From Streptomyces roseifaciens (GTDB taxonomy: Bacteria > Actinomycetota > Actinomycetes > Streptomycetales > Streptomycetaceae), in assembly GCF_001445655.1 (NCBI RefSeq), contig NZ_LNBE01000004.1, forward strand, positions 930,001 to 994,000: a DNA stretch of 64,000 nt, given 5' to 3'. A program made the position numbers and the translations under genes. Below the pieces are notes generated by a model. That model did not search any database. It saw nothing but the letters and a program-made list of their open reading frames with translations, and was not told the DNA's origin. Below, piece after piece: positions 1 through 9,540 of this stretch (positions are counted from its first letter, which is position 1; each line of letters begins with the position of its first letter).

Positions 1-587
<587 letters not shown>

Positions 588-592
588 CGACC

Positions 593-633
593 GGCCTGCC
601 CGGCGGATCCCGCCACGTCCCGCCGGGCAGGCC
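593..633 (+). terminator. Terminator hairpin after the protease gene; rest of the 588-915 gap
   Basis: A perfect 14-bp inverted repeat (GGCCTGCCCGGCGG, complement at 620-633) with a 13-nt loop starts 5 bp after the protease stop. The remainder of the 328-bp gap to base 915 is GC-rich leader for the next gene. An AT-richer patch near 801-822 (GATAAAGG) could belong to a promoter, but no convincing -35/-10 pair is visible and no small gene is supported there. Confidence 0.6.
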
Positions 634-915
634 CCGCCCCCCCGGCCCGCTGGGCCGTCCGGATGGTCCCGCGAACCCGTACGGACCAGTCCCGGTACGG
701 CCCTCCCCGGCCCGCCCGCCCGACTCCGGTATGACGTGGGCGGGCCTCCGTCATCCTTTCGGCCGAGGCGGGAATGGTCGGACAGTCGAGGTGTGGGCGC
801 GATAAAGGCCCGTAACGTGAGGAGCGTGGCCCGCCGGCCCCGGAGGACGACACGAATCCGGGGCGCCCGCGGCGGCCGCAGACCGAGCCGTCCGTTACGG
901 AAAGGGACCACCTCC

Positions 916-1650
916 GTGTCCGCCAAGACCCGCATCGCCGCCGCCACCGTCCTCGCCGCAGCCGTCGGCGCGGTGGCCTGGCCCACGGCGAGCGCGTTCG
1001 CCGCGGACCTGCGCACCGCCGGCGACACGGACGGCGGCAGCGGCCGCCCCACCCGCCCGGACCGCCCCGTCGTCGTGCAGCAGGTCCAGCTGCCCGACGG
1101 CAGCCGGGCCCGGCTGACCTCCGGCGAGCGCGGCACGACCGTCACCGTGACCAAGCACGGCAAGCAGCGCCACACCTTCGACACCGCCCGCCCCACGGCC
1201 GACCTCGACCGGCTCCACCTGCGCATCCTCGGCGGCGACACGCACAAGCCCACCCTGCGCGCCTCCCTCGACGGCACCGGGCTGACGAACTACTACGACT
1301 TCGCCTCCGGCACGCTGCGGCACACCCCCGACGGGGCCGAGGGCACCACGGTCACGAGCAGCGGCGCCGGCCACGACAAGGGCGCCAAGCACGCCCGCGG
1401 CGTGGTCACCGTGCGCAACGGCTCCGCGGAGGGCCACGAGCAGCAGGCCACGCCCCCCGCGCGCACCCTCCACGCGGCCTCCAGCAACCCCGTCAAGCGC
1501 GTCGTCGAGGCCGGCGAGGTCATCAAGGTCCGCCACGACATCGGCACCCCCGCCCTCGCGGGCGGCGCCGGGCTGCTCGCCCTCGGCGGCGGCGCCTACG
1601 GCATGCGCCGCCTCGCCGCCCGGCGCGCCGCCGCCCGCACCGGAGCCTGA
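916..1650 (+). CDS. Secreted or membrane-anchored protein of unknown function
   Basis: I do not recognise this 244-aa protein. The GTG at 916 is chosen because it follows a GGAAAGGGA ribosome site and gives a normal Sec signal peptide: basic MSAKTR, an Ala/Val core, and a probable cut after ASAFA. The mature part is polar and beta-rich, with a low-complexity Gly/Arg/Pro start and no cysteine motif. Near residues 210-230 lies a Gly/Ala/Leu hydrophobic stretch followed by Arg-rich residues, which looks like a C-terminal membrane anchor without an LPXTG box. It lies 118 bp upstream of a two-component pair. A role as an envelope partner of that kinase is only a guess. An upstream in-frame ATG at 736 would give an implausible Arg-rich extension. 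Confidence 0.75.
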   Translation: MSAKTRIAAATVLAAAVGAVAWPTASAFAADLRTAGDTDGGSGRPTRPDRPVVVQQVQLPDGSRARLTSGERGTTVTVTKHGKQRHTFDTARPTADLDRLHLRILGGDTHKPTLRASLDGTGLTNYYDFASGTLRHTPDGAEGTTVTSSGAGHDKGAKHARGVVTVRNGSAEGHEQQATPPARTLHAASSNPVKRVVEAGEVIKVRHDIGTPALAGGAGLLALGGGAYGMRRLAARRAAARTGA

Positions 1651-1768
1651 CCCGCGGTTGCGGCGGCCCAGCGGCCCCGCTGACATGGAGGGGCGGCCGG
1701 AGGCGGCACCGGCCCGTCACCCGCACACACCAGGCCCCCGCACGGCCGGCACAGCGCAAGGAACGAGT

Positions 1769-2446
1769 ATGGCGATCACCGTGGTCATCGCGGACGACCA
1801 GGAGATGGTCCGCACCGGCTTCCGCATGATCCTGGAGAGCCAGCCCGACATCGAGGTCGTCGCCGACGTCGTGGACGGCGAGGCCGCCCTCACCGCCGTC
1901 GAGCAGTACGAGCCCGACGTGCTCCTCCTCGACATCCGCATGCCCAAGCTCGACGGCCTGGAGGTCACCCGCCGCCTCTCCGAACGCGCCGCCGACCGCC
2001 CCGGCACCGGACGGCGCCCCCGCATCGTCATCGTCACCACCTTCGACCTCGACGAGTACGTGCACACCGCGCTCCGCAACGGCGCCTCCGGCTTCCTGCT
2101 CAAGGACGCGAGCCCCGCCATGCTCGTCGAGGCCGTGCACGCCGCCGCCGTCGGCGACTCCCTCATCTCGCCCGCCATCACCGTCCGCCTCCTGCGCGAC
2201 ATGGCCCCCGCCAACCCGGCGGGCCCCGCCCGGGCCCCCTCCGAGCCGCTCACCGACCGCGAGGCCGACGTCGTGCGCTGCCTGGCCCGCGGCGCCACCA
2301 ACGCCGAGATCGCCGCCGAGCTCTTCGTCTCGCTGTCCACGGTCAAGACCCACCTGGCCAACGTGCAGCTGAAGCTCGACGCCCGTAACCGCGTCGAGAT
2401 CGCGGCGTGGGCCTGGGAGAGCGGACTGGCCACGGGCAGCGCATGA
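1769..2446 (+). CDS. NarL/LuxR-family response regulator
   Basis: This 225-aa DNA-binding response regulator is the output half of a two-component system. The receiver domain covers about residues 1-130, with acidic residues in VIADDQEMV, the phospho-acceptor Asp55 in LLLDIRMP, and the conserved Lys in FLLKDASPAML. The C-terminal GerE/LuxR helix-turn-helix starts at LTDREADVVRCLARG and includes the recognition helix in VSLSTVKTHLANV. The start at 1769 gives the canonical MAITVVIADDQ beginning; the longer frame adds Pro/Arg-rich residues. Its stop overlaps the kinase start by 4 bp (ATGA), so the two are translationally coupled. Confidence 0.93.
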   Translation: MAITVVIADDQEMVRTGFRMILESQPDIEVVADVVDGEAALTAVEQYEPDVLLLDIRMPKLDGLEVTRRLSERAADRPGTGRRPRIVIVTTFDLDEYVHTALRNGASGFLLKDASPAMLVEAVHAAAVGDSLISPAITVRLLRDMAPANPAGPARAPSEPLTDREADVVRCLARGATNAEIAAELFVSLSTVKTHLANVQLKLDARNRVEIAAWAWESGLATGSA

Positions 2447-3594
2447 ACAGAGTGGCCGGATGGGCCGCCCGGCACCCCCGGCGCGCCGCCGCCGCGAAGG
2501 TCGCCCTCGCGGTCGCCCTGCTCTGCCTGGTCGTCTCCGAGAGCATCGTCCTCGCCCGGCAGCCGAGCCGCCCCCACGCCATGGTGCTGGCCTCGGGCGT
2601 CGCCGTCTGCCTGTGCGCCGTCCCCTACAAGTGGATCCCCCTCACCGTCCGGGCCTCCGCCGCCGTCGCCGTCTCCTGGACCACCAGCCTCGTCCTGATG
2701 ACGGGGCAGCACCCCGAGACCGTGTGGGGCATGGGCGAGGCCATCGCCCTGCTCGCCCTCCTCACCTCCGTCCTCCAGCGCGCCTCCACGCGCGTCGCCG
2801 CGATCCTCGGCCCCACGCTCGCCCTCGCCTGCCTCGCCGCCCCCATGCGCGACCTCGACCCCGGGCCGTTCACCGCCGTCTTCTGCACGCTCACCGTCGT
2901 CGTCACCGCGTACTCGATGCTGCTGCGCAGCCAGTCCGGGCAGCGCGTCCGCGACCTCGCGGCCGTCCGCAACGCCGAGCGCCTCGAACTCGCCCGCGAG
3001 CTCCACGACCTCGTCGCCCACCACGTCACCGGCATCGTCGTCCAGGCCCAGGCCGCCCGCTTCACCGCCCTCGACGGGCCCGCCGCGGCGGCCGCCTTCG
3101 AACGCATCGAGGTCTCGGCCGGCGAATCCCTGAGCTCCATGCGGCGCCTGGTGGGCATCCTGCGCGAGGGCGACGCCGAGACCGAACCGGTGGCGGGCCT
3201 GCCGGAAGTGCGCGCCCTCACCGAGGCCTTCGCCCGCACCGGGCCGCCCGTCACCCTCTACATCGAGAAGGGGATGGAGAACTGGATCCCCGCCGAGGTC
3301 GCCGCCGGCGTCCACCGCGTCGTCCGCGAGGCCCTCACCAACATCCGCAAGCACGCCGCCGACGCCACGGCCGTACGGATCGGGATCCGCGGCGTCCCGG
3401 CCGGCGTCGAGCTGCGCATCGCCGACGACGGCAAGCACGCGGCCGTCCTCTCCGACAAGGCCCGCGGCGGCGGCTTCGGGCTCGTCGGCCTCAGCGAGCG
3501 CGCCAAGGCCATGGGCGGCATCCTGCGCGCGGGCCCCGCACCGGAGGGCGGCTGGGAGGTCACGGCGCTCTTCCCGGCGGACCGCAGGCGGTAG
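2443..3594 (+). CDS. Sensor histidine kinase, HisKA_3 type
   Basis: This 383-aa membrane sensor kinase is the partner of the overlapping response regulator. The N-terminal ~165 residues hold about five to six hydrophobic segments with short loops and no large extracellular sensor domain, so the signal is probably sensed in or near the membrane. The dimerisation/phospho-acceptor motif LARELHDLVAHHVTG contains His188. The HATPase region shows the N-box EALTNIRKHA and Gly-rich GGFGLVGLSERA near the C-terminus. The ATG at 2443 overlaps the regulator stop (ATGA). The stimulus and target genes are unknown; the upstream secreted protein and downstream hydrolase are the nearest candidates. Confidence 0.92.
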   Translation: MNRVAGWAARHPRRAAAAKVALAVALLCLVVSESIVLARQPSRPHAMVLASGVAVCLCAVPYKWIPLTVRASAAVAVSWTTSLVLMTGQHPETVWGMGEAIALLALLTSVLQRASTRVAAILGPTLALACLAAPMRDLDPGPFTAVFCTLTVVVTAYSMLLRSQSGQRVRDLAAVRNAERLELARELHDLVAHHVTGIVVQAQAARFTALDGPAAAAAFERIEVSAGESLSSMRRLVGILREGDAETEPVAGLPEVRALTEAFARTGPPVTLYIEKGMENWIPAEVAAGVHRVVREALTNIRKHAADATAVRIGIRGVPAGVELRIADDGKHAAVLSDKARGGGFGLVGLSERAKAMGGILRAGPAPEGGWEVTALFPADRRR

Positions 3595-3718
3595 GGCGGG
3601 CCCGGGACCACGGGCGGTACCGCCCGCGGCAGGCACGACGCCGTCGCCCGGCGGCCCGTTCGCCCCGCGCTCAATCCGCCACGGGCGCAAAACCCCGGGC
3701 GCGCGCCCTCCGCGTGCC

Positions 3719-3731
3719 TACGGTGGGCGTC
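3719..3731 (+). promoter_or_regulatory. -10 box TACGGT for leaderless metallo-hydrolase mRNA
   Basis: TACGGT (3719-3724) fits the actinobacterial -10 consensus TANNNT and ends 7 bp before the ATG at 3732, the spacing of a leaderless transcript. No clear -35 is seen. Confidence 0.45.
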
Positions 3732-4472
3732 ATGAAGATCAGCAAGGAAGCCGCCATGGAGACCTCCCAAGTCACCGACCGCATATGGATGTTCCGCTTC
3801 CCCGTCGGGCAGGCCTACGCCCTCCGCCTGCCCGACGAAAGCTGGACCCTCGTCGACACGGGCCTGCCCGGGTACGCGCAGCAGATCCTCGCCGCCCTGC
3901 GCGGTCTCGGCGCCGCTCCCGGAGACCTCCGCGAGATCGTCCTCACCCACTCCCACGGCGACCACACCGGCTCCGCCGCCGCCCTCGCGGCCGCCACCGG
4001 CGCGCGCGTCCTGGCGGGTGCCGGCGACGCCCCGGTGATCCGCGGCGACGTCCCCGAGCCGCCGCCCGCCTTCCTCGACTGGGAGGTGCCGCTCTTCGAG
4101 TCCGTGCACGAGCTCGTCCCGGAGCTCGCGCACACCACGGTCACCTGCCCCGTCGACGGCGAACTCGCCGACGGCGACACCCTCGACTGGGGCGAGGCGG
4201 CCACGGTCGTCCACGTGCCCGGGCACACCGCCGGCGGGATCGCGCTCCACCTGCCAGCCTCCGGCGTGCTGTTCACGGGCGACACCATCGCCAACGTGCA
4301 GCAGCTGATGCCGGGCGTGTTCAACACCGACCGGCCGCAGCTGTTCGACTCCTTCCGTCGCCAGGCCGCCCTCGACGTCGAAACGGCGTGCTTCGGCCAC
4401 GGCGACCCCCTGGTCGGGGGAGCGGGGAAGGCGTTGCGCGCGGTGGCGGCGGGTCTGGACCGACAGGTGTAG
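3732..4472 (+). CDS. MBL-fold metallo-hydrolase
   Basis: This cytosolic hydrolase of the metallo-beta-lactamase fold has 246 aa. The zinc-binding motif THSHGDHTGS, the second His in PGHTAGG, the Asp in FTGDTI and a late His in FGHGDP are all present, so a dinuclear metal site is expected. The substrate cannot be told; relatives include lactonases and glyoxalase II-like enzymes. The start is uncertain: ATG 3732 fits the leaderless promoter, while ATG 3756 has an AAGGAAG ribosome site 6-8 bp upstream and would give METSQVTDRIW. Either start leaves the fold intact. There is no signal peptide. Confidence 0.88.
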   Translation: MKISKEAAMETSQVTDRIWMFRFPVGQAYALRLPDESWTLVDTGLPGYAQQILAALRGLGAAPGDLREIVLTHSHGDHTGSAAALAAATGARVLAGAGDAPVIRGDVPEPPPAFLDWEVPLFESVHELVPELAHTTVTCPVDGELADGDTLDWGEAATVVHVPGHTAGGIALHLPASGVLFTGDTIANVQQLMPGVFNTDRPQLFDSFRRQAALDVETACFGHGDPLVGGAGKALRAVAAGLDRQV

Positions 4473-4494
4473 GGCTACGGGTAAGGGACAAGTC

Positions 4495-4875
4495 CTAGAG
4501 CGACTGCCCGTAGCAGAGGCAGAAGGGGTGCCCCGCAGGGTCGTTGAACACCCGGAACCCCTTCCGCTCGCCGCCGCTGTCGTGGAGGAAGGTGGCCCCC
4601 AGTGCGATCACCTCGCGCTGGGCCCGCTCCACGTCCTCGATCGTGTCGACCTCGAAGTCCAGGTGGAACTGCTGCGGGAACTCCGGGTCCGGCCAGCGCG
4701 GCGGGCGGTGGTCCTTCGCCTCCTGGAAGGCGATCTGCTGCCCCGTGGAGGACGTCAGCCACACCCACTCCGGGTCGGAGGCGTCCACCTCCCAGTCCAG
4801 GATCCGGGCGTAGAAACCGGCCAGGGCGGCGGGATCCGGGCAGTCGACGACGGGATACATCAGTTTTGCGATCAT
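4495..4875 (-). CDS. VOC-family (glyoxalase/bleomycin-resistance) protein
   Basis: This 126-aa protein has the vicinal-oxygen-chelate fold: paired beta-alpha-beta-beta-beta units running from MYPVVDCPDPAALAGFY to GFRVFNDPAGHPFCLCYG. The length is right for a single-subunit VOC protein that dimerises. Candidate metal ligands are the His in QFHLDFEVD and a Glu/His near the C-terminus; the family includes glyoxalases, dioxygenases and drug-sequestering proteins, and nothing here selects among them. The start at 4875 (MIAKLMYPVV) is taken because upstream frame sequence is Ala/Arg-rich and non-conserved in style. It is convergent with the metallo-hydrolase and divergent from the GH101 gene. Confidence 0.88.
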   Translation of the reverse strand: MIAKLMYPVVDCPDPAALAGFYARILDWEVDASDPEWVWLTSSTGQQIAFQEAKDHRPPRWPDPEFPQQFHLDFEVDTIEDVERAQREVIALGATFLHDSGGERKGFRVFNDPAGHPFCLCYGQSL

Positions 4876-5005
4876 GAAACGATCCTGCCCTCTTCCGGAC
4901 AGGAGTCCAAGAGCCGCCGCACTTTTGTCCATGGGCGTCGCAGCCCGCGCCCTCCACTGTGAGCCGTGACCACAGGTACGGAGGGGTACGGAGGAGGAGC
5001 ACGGC

Positions 5006-8000
5006 GTGGATGTCGACCCAGGGACGCGGCAGCAGCCCCCGCACGGCGGCAGCGGAGCGCCCACCCGGCGCACCGTGGTCACCGCCGGCACCCTCGCAGG
5101 AATCGCAGGCATCACCGGCATCGCCGGAGCGGCCGGTGCCACCGCACTCGCCGGGACGGCCGCGGCCGCCACCCCCACCCGGCCCGCCGCCGAAGCCGTC
5201 CTGCGCTCCGCCGACCTCGACGTCCGCATCGACACCGCCTTCCCCCGCATCATCGCCTACACCCACCGCCCCACCGGAGACGTCGTCCACGCCCAGGAGG
5301 ACCCCGTCACCTCCCTGCTCGTGGACGAGAAGGAACACACCCCCCACGTCACCTCCACCGTCCGCGGCGACCGCGCCGCCTACGCCCTCACCCTCGACGG
5401 CGGCACCCGCATCGACGCCGAGATCCACGTCGACGGCCTGCTCGTCCACTGGCGGATCACCCGCATCGCCGACACCCCCGCCCTGCGCGTCGGCACCCTG
5501 CGCATCCCCGGACTCGCCCTGCTCAGCGTCCGCAGCAGTCAGCCCGGAGCCGCACTCCTCGCCGCCCGCATCCAGCTCGACAAGGCCAAGAACGGCGACA
5601 CCCTCGTCCGCCCCGGCCCGGACACGCCCGCCGACGAGGCGCCCATCGGCTGCGCCTACGCCGTCGTCAGCACCGGCCGGCTCGCCGCCGCCGCCGACAC
5701 CAACACCGTCCAGGACCGGCCCGACGCCGCCACCGCCTGGGAGAACGGCCGCTTCCGCCGCCAGACCCTCACCCGCACCGGCTACACCAAGACCCAGCTC
5801 ACCTGCGGCCAGTGGACCCACCGGGCCGCGGGAGCCGCCCCCACCGACACCGAACCCCTGCCCCGCGCCACCGTCATCCTCACCCGCGACCGCAACGGCG
5901 ACGGCGACGCCGACTGGCAGGACGCGGCCATCGCCCTGCGGGACATCACCCCCGAGCCCCTCGGAGCCGCCGAACAACACCTGCGCGTCGTCCCCCACAT
6001 AGCGTTCAACTTCGCCAGCCAGGCCACCAACCCGTTCCTCGCCACCCTCGACGACGTCAAACGGATCGCCCTGGCCACGGACGGACTGCGGCAGTTCACC
6101 CTCCTCAAGGGCTACCAGTCCGAAGGCCACGACTCGGCCCACCCCGACTACGGCGGCAACTACAACACCCGCGCCGGCGGCCTCGCCGACCTCAACACCC
6201 TGCTGCGCGCCGGAAAACGCTGGAACAGCGACTTCGCCGTGCACGTCAACACCACCGAGTCCTACCCGGTGGCCCACGCCTTCTCCGAGACCCTCGTCGA
6301 CAAGAACGACAGACAGTGGGACTGGCTCGACCAGTCCTACAAGATCGACGCTCGGCGCGACCTCCTCTCCGGCGACGTCGTCCGCCGCTTCCGGCAGCTG
6401 CGCGACGAGACCGACCCCGCCCTGACCACCCTCTACATCGACGTCTTCCGCGAGTCCGGCTGGAACTCCGACCGGCTCCAGCGCGCCCTGCGCGAGCAGG
6501 GCTGGCAGATCACCACCGAATGGGGCCACGGCCTGGAGCGCTCCAGCCTCTGGGCGCACTGGGCGAGCGAGACCGACTACGGGCCCGACACCTCGCGCGG
6601 CATCAACTCCCGGCTCATCCGCTTCGTCCACCACCACCGCAAGGACGTCTTCGCCGACAAGTGGCCGCTCCTCGGCACCGCGAAGCTCGGCACGTTCTCG
6701 GGGTGGCAGGGCAAGACCGGCTGGGAGCCCTTCCATCGCCTGCTGTGGACCGAGAACCTCCCGGCCAAATACCTCCAGGCGTACCCCGTCCGCACCTGGG
6801 GCGAGCACGAGATCACCTTCGAAGGGCCGACACGGACCGCCGTCGCCGACGCCGACGGCACGCGGACCATCACCACGGACGGGCGCGTGGTCTACCGCGG
6901 CGGCACGTACCTCCTGCCCTGGGAACCGCGCGAGGCCCGCGACCCCGCCAAGCTCTACCACTACAACCCGCAGGGCGGCACCACCCGCTGGCGCCTGCCG
7001 CGCGGCTGGGCCGGGCGGCGCACGGTCGTCCTCCACCGGCTCACCGACCAGGGCCGCGCCGACGCCCTCGAACTGCCGGTCAGCGGCGGCGAGGTCACGA
7101 TCGGGGCCGCGGCCGGGCAGCCGTACGTCCTCACCCGCGGCCACGGCCGCTCGCCGGACCCCGCCTGGGGCGAGGGCACCCCCCTGTACGACCCCGGCTT
7201 CCACTCGGGTGGCCTCGGTGGCCTCGGTGGCCTCGGCGGGTGGCAGGTCACCGGGCCCGCGGCCATCGAACGCAGCCCCCTGGGCGACTGGGAGCTCGTC
7301 GTCCGCGCCGGGGGAGCGGCCACGGCCGGCCAGCGGCTCGCCCGCCTCAGGCCCGGCACCTACGCGGCGTCCGTACAGGTCGAAGTCGGCGACACCGCGG
7401 GGGAGCGGCGCCGGGCCGGCCTGGAGATCCGCACCGCCGACGGCGTCACCGCCGCCAACTGGACGGACACCTCGACCGCCGTCAATCACGTGGCCGCCGA
7501 CCGCAAGCACGGCACCCGCTTCCAGCGGATGTTCACCCGGTTCACCGTGCCGCCGGGCGGCGGTCCCGTCACCCTGACGCTGACCGCCGCCGAGGGCGGC
7601 GCGCGCGTCCGCTTCGACGCGCTGCGGGTCGTCGCCACGGAAGCGCCGGCCACTCGTGCCGGCGCGCTCGTCTTCGAGGACTTCGAGCACGTCCCCCAGG
7701 GGTGGGGCCCCTTCGTCAAGGGCGACGCGGGCGGCGCGACCGACCCCCGTACCCACATCGCCCAGCGGCACGCGCCCTTCACCCGGCGCGGCTGGAACGG
7801 CAAGGCCGTCGACGACGTCATCGACGGCACCCAGTCCCTCAAGTCGCGCGGCGAGAACACCGGCGTCGTCTACCGCACCGTGCCGCACACCGTCCGCTTC
7901 CGGCCCGGGCACCGCTACCGCGTCTCCTTCCGCTACGAGAACGAGACCGCCGGGCAGTACGCCTGGATCACCGCCGTCGACACGCCGGAGACCCGCGAGC

Positions 8001-8179
8001 TGCACCGCACCCCGCTGCCCGCCGCCCACGCGCCCGCCACGCACACGTACGAGTTCACCGCGCCGGAGGCGGGGGAGGCGTGGGTGGGGCTGCGCAAGAC
8101 GGGCGACGGCAGCACGGCGGAATTCGTCCTCGACGGCTTCACGGTGCACGAAGCGGACGGGGCGGACGGGGCGGCGTAG
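5006..8179 (+). CDS. Secreted endo-alpha-N-acetylgalactosaminidase-like glycosidase (GH101)
   Basis: This large exported glycosidase has 1057 aa. GTG 5006 follows a strong GGAGGAG site and yields a Tat-type signal (TRRTVVTAG then an Ala/Gly core). The central region, about residues 335-620, has the GH101 pattern: FNFASQATNPF, a DYGGNYNTR-type substrate loop, YIDVF with Asp479 as probable nucleophile and TTEWGHG with Glu505 as probable acid/base. GH101 enzymes release core-1 disaccharide from O-linked glycoproteins; that specificity here is inferred. The region after about 730 begins with a Gly-Gly-Leu repeat linker and contains two beta-sandwich, carbohydrate-binding-like segments. The AraC-type gene 130 bp downstream may control it. 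Confidence 0.85.
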   Translation: MDVDPGTRQQPPHGGSGAPTRRTVVTAGTLAGIAGITGIAGAAGATALAGTAAAATPTRPAAEAVLRSADLDVRIDTAFPRIIAYTHRPTGDVVHAQEDPVTSLLVDEKEHTPHVTSTVRGDRAAYALTLDGGTRIDAEIHVDGLLVHWRITRIADTPALRVGTLRIPGLALLSVRSSQPGAALLAARIQLDKAKNGDTLVRPGPDTPADEAPIGCAYAVVSTGRLAAAADTNTVQDRPDAATAWENGRFRRQTLTRTGYTKTQLTCGQWTHRAAGAAPTDTEPLPRATVILTRDRNGDGDADWQDAAIALRDITPEPLGAAEQHLRVVPHIAFNFASQATNPFLATLDDVKRIALATDGLRQFTLLKGYQSEGHDSAHPDYGGNYNTRAGGLADLNTLLRAGKRWNSDFAVHVNTTESYPVAHAFSETLVDKNDRQWDWLDQSYKIDARRDLLSGDVVRRFRQLRDETDPALTTLYIDVFRESGWNSDRLQRALREQGWQITTEWGHGLERSSLWAHWASETDYGPDTSRGINSRLIRFVHHHRKDVFADKWPLLGTAKLGTFSGWQGKTGWEPFHRLLWTENLPAKYLQAYPVRTWGEHEITFEGPTRTAVADADGTRTITTDGRVVYRGGTYLLPWEPREARDPAKLYHYNPQGGTTRWRLPRGWAGRRTVVLHRLTDQGRADALELPVSGGEVTIGAAAGQPYVLTRGHGRSPDPAWGEGTPLYDPGFHSGGLGGLGGLGGWQVTGPAAIERSPLGDWELVVRAGGAATAGQRLARLRPGTYAASVQVEVGDTAGERRRAGLEIRTADGVTAANWTDTSTAVNHVAADRKHGTRFQRMFTRFTVPPGGGPVTLTLTAAEGGARVRFDALRVVATEAPATRAGALVFEDFEHVPQGWGPFVKGDAGGATDPRTHIAQRHAPFTRRGWNGKAVDDVIDGTQSLKSRGENTGVVYRTVPHTVRFRPGHRYRVSFRYENETAGQYAWITAVDTPETRELHRTPLPAAHAPATHTYEFTAPEAGEAWVGLRKTGDGSTAEFVLDGFTVHEADGADGAA
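7206..7242 (+). repeat. 9-bp tandem repeat encoding Gly-Gly-Leu linker
   Basis: The unit GGTGGCCTC is repeated about four times with small changes, encoding GGLGGLGGLGG between the catalytic and C-terminal parts of the GH101-like enzyme. In-frame slippage would lengthen or shorten the linker. Confidence 0.7.
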
Positions 8180-8308
8180 GGGCCGCCGATGCGGCCGTCG
8201 GTGGGGCCGTCGATGGGGCTGTAGAGGGGGCCGCCGCCCCCTGGTGAAAGCGCGTCGCCATGCGCGAAGATCGGCACACGGGGCCGACACCGCGGGAGGC
8301 CGGGACCC

Positions 8309-9199
8309 ATGTACCAGACATGGATGCGCTACTTCACCCCCGGCCCCGTCCACCACCGCCTCGGCCTCGTCTGCCTCGGCGTCGGCCTGCAGCACGGGGC
8401 GCTCCCCGCGGTCGGCCCCCGCACCCTCGACCACCACGTCGCCGTCGTCGTCCACGCCGGCAGCGGCTGGCTGCGCACGCCCGACGGGCGCACCCGCACC
8501 GTCACCGGCCCCGCGCTCCTGTGGCTCGCCCCCGGGGTCCCCCACCACTACGGGGCCGCGGGCGGGACCGGCTGGGACGAGAGCTTCGTCGACTTCACCG
8601 GCCCGGCCGTCGCCGCCTATACGGAACTGGGCTGCATCGAGCCCCACCGGCCCCTCGTGCCCCTCACGGACACCACCGCCGTCCGCGCCGTCGTCCACCG
8701 CATCGCCCGCGCCGCCCGGCGCGCCAATCCGCTCCTGGAGGTCGAGACCTCCGCGGCCGTGCACGAACTCCTGGTCGCCCTGCGCCGGGCGCGGGCCGAC
8801 ACCACGCGTGGCGGAGAACCGATTCTCCAGGCGCTCGCCCGGGACGCCTTCCTGCCCCTGTCCGTCGCCCAGCACGCCGCCCGGCACGGCATGACCACCG
8901 CCGAACTGCGCGCCGCCGTACGCCGCGGGGCCGGCTGCAGCCCCAAGGACTACCTGCTGACCATCCGCCTCGGCCGCGCCAAGGAACTCCTCGCCGCCAC
9001 GGAACTGCCCGTCGCCGCCGTCGCCCGCCGCGTCGGGTACGCCGACCCCGCCTACTTCAGCCGCCTCTTCACCCGCCGCGTCGGCACCGCGCCCGTCCGC
9101 TTCCGCGCCCGCCAAGGGCGCGCCGTGCCCGGCGGATGGAGCGCGCGCATCCCCGACCCGGACCACCCACCGGTGATCGCACCCCGCCCCTCCGCATAG
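8309..9199 (+). CDS. AraC-family transcriptional regulator
   Basis: This 296-aa DNA-binding regulator has an N-terminal cupin-like sensing domain of about 160 residues (VVVHAGSGWLRTPDG, then LLWLAPGVPHHYG). Two helix-turn-helix motifs lie in the C-terminal ~100 residues: SVAQHAARHGMTTAELRAAV, and VAAVARRVGYADPAYFSRLF, the classic second AraC helix pair. ATG 8309 has GGGAGG 9 bp upstream. The N-terminal layout resembles sugar-responsive members of the family, and it follows the GH101-like gene on the same strand, so control of glycan use is a reasonable inference without direct evidence. About 25 unstructured residues end the protein. Confidence 0.92.
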   Translation: MYQTWMRYFTPGPVHHRLGLVCLGVGLQHGALPAVGPRTLDHHVAVVVHAGSGWLRTPDGRTRTVTGPALLWLAPGVPHHYGAAGGTGWDESFVDFTGPAVAAYTELGCIEPHRPLVPLTDTTAVRAVVHRIARAARRANPLLEVETSAAVHELLVALRRARADTTRGGEPILQALARDAFLPLSVAQHAARHGMTTAELRAAVRRGAGCSPKDYLLTIRLGRAKELLAATELPVAAVARRVGYADPAYFSRLFTRRVGTAPVRFRARQGRAVPGGWSARIPDPDHPPVIAPRPSA

Positions 9200-9210
9200 G
9201 CTCGGTGACC
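9197..9210 (+). promoter_or_regulatory. -10 box TAGGCT for chorismate mutase
   Basis: TAGGCT (9197-9202) lies 8 bp before the ATG at 9211 and overlaps the end of the AraC-family gene. The spacing suggests a leaderless transcript independent of the upstream gene. Confidence 0.5.
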
Positions 9211-9516
9211 ATGAGCAACAGTTCCATGGACGAATCCGTACGGGCCGAGCTGGGCCGGCTGCGCGACAGCATCGACAACATCGACGCAGCGGTGATCCAC
9301 ATGCTCGCCGAGCGCTTCAAGGCCACCCAGCAGGTCGGCCACCTCAAGGCGGCCCACAAACTGCCCCCCGCCGACCCGGCCCGCGAGGCCCGCCAGATCG
9401 CCCGCCTCCGCGAACTGGCCGAGAACGCCAAACTCGACCCCGCCTTCGCGGAGAAGTTCCTGAACTTCATCGTCGCCGAGGTCATCCGCCACCACGAAAC
9501 CATCGCCCGCGCGTAG
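9211..9516 (+). CDS. Chorismate mutase, AroQ class
   Basis: This small all-helical enzyme (101 aa) converts chorismate to prephenate at the branch to phenylalanine and tyrosine. It shows the AroQ pattern: LRDSIDNIDAAVIHMLAERF in helix 1, KATQQVGHLKA with active-site Lys/Arg, and a final helix ending FLNFIVAEVIRHH. The length equals a free-standing mutase with no dehydratase or dehydrogenase domain. The start at 9211 is supported by the -10 box directly before it; ATG 9226 is an alternative. No aromatic-pathway genes are adjacent. Confidence 0.93.
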   Translation: MSNSSMDESVRAELGRLRDSIDNIDAAVIHMLAERFKATQQVGHLKAAHKLPPADPAREARQIARLRELAENAKLDPAFAEKFLNFIVAEVIRHHETIARA

Positions 9517-9540
9517 CGCTTCCAGCGCGTGCAGCACGAC

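Noticed and set aside
4475..9166. A 1563-aa open frame on the minus strand across the GH101 gene
   Set aside because: It is a third-position shadow of the plus-strand gene: Gly/Ala/Val-rich, no domain and no ribosome site.
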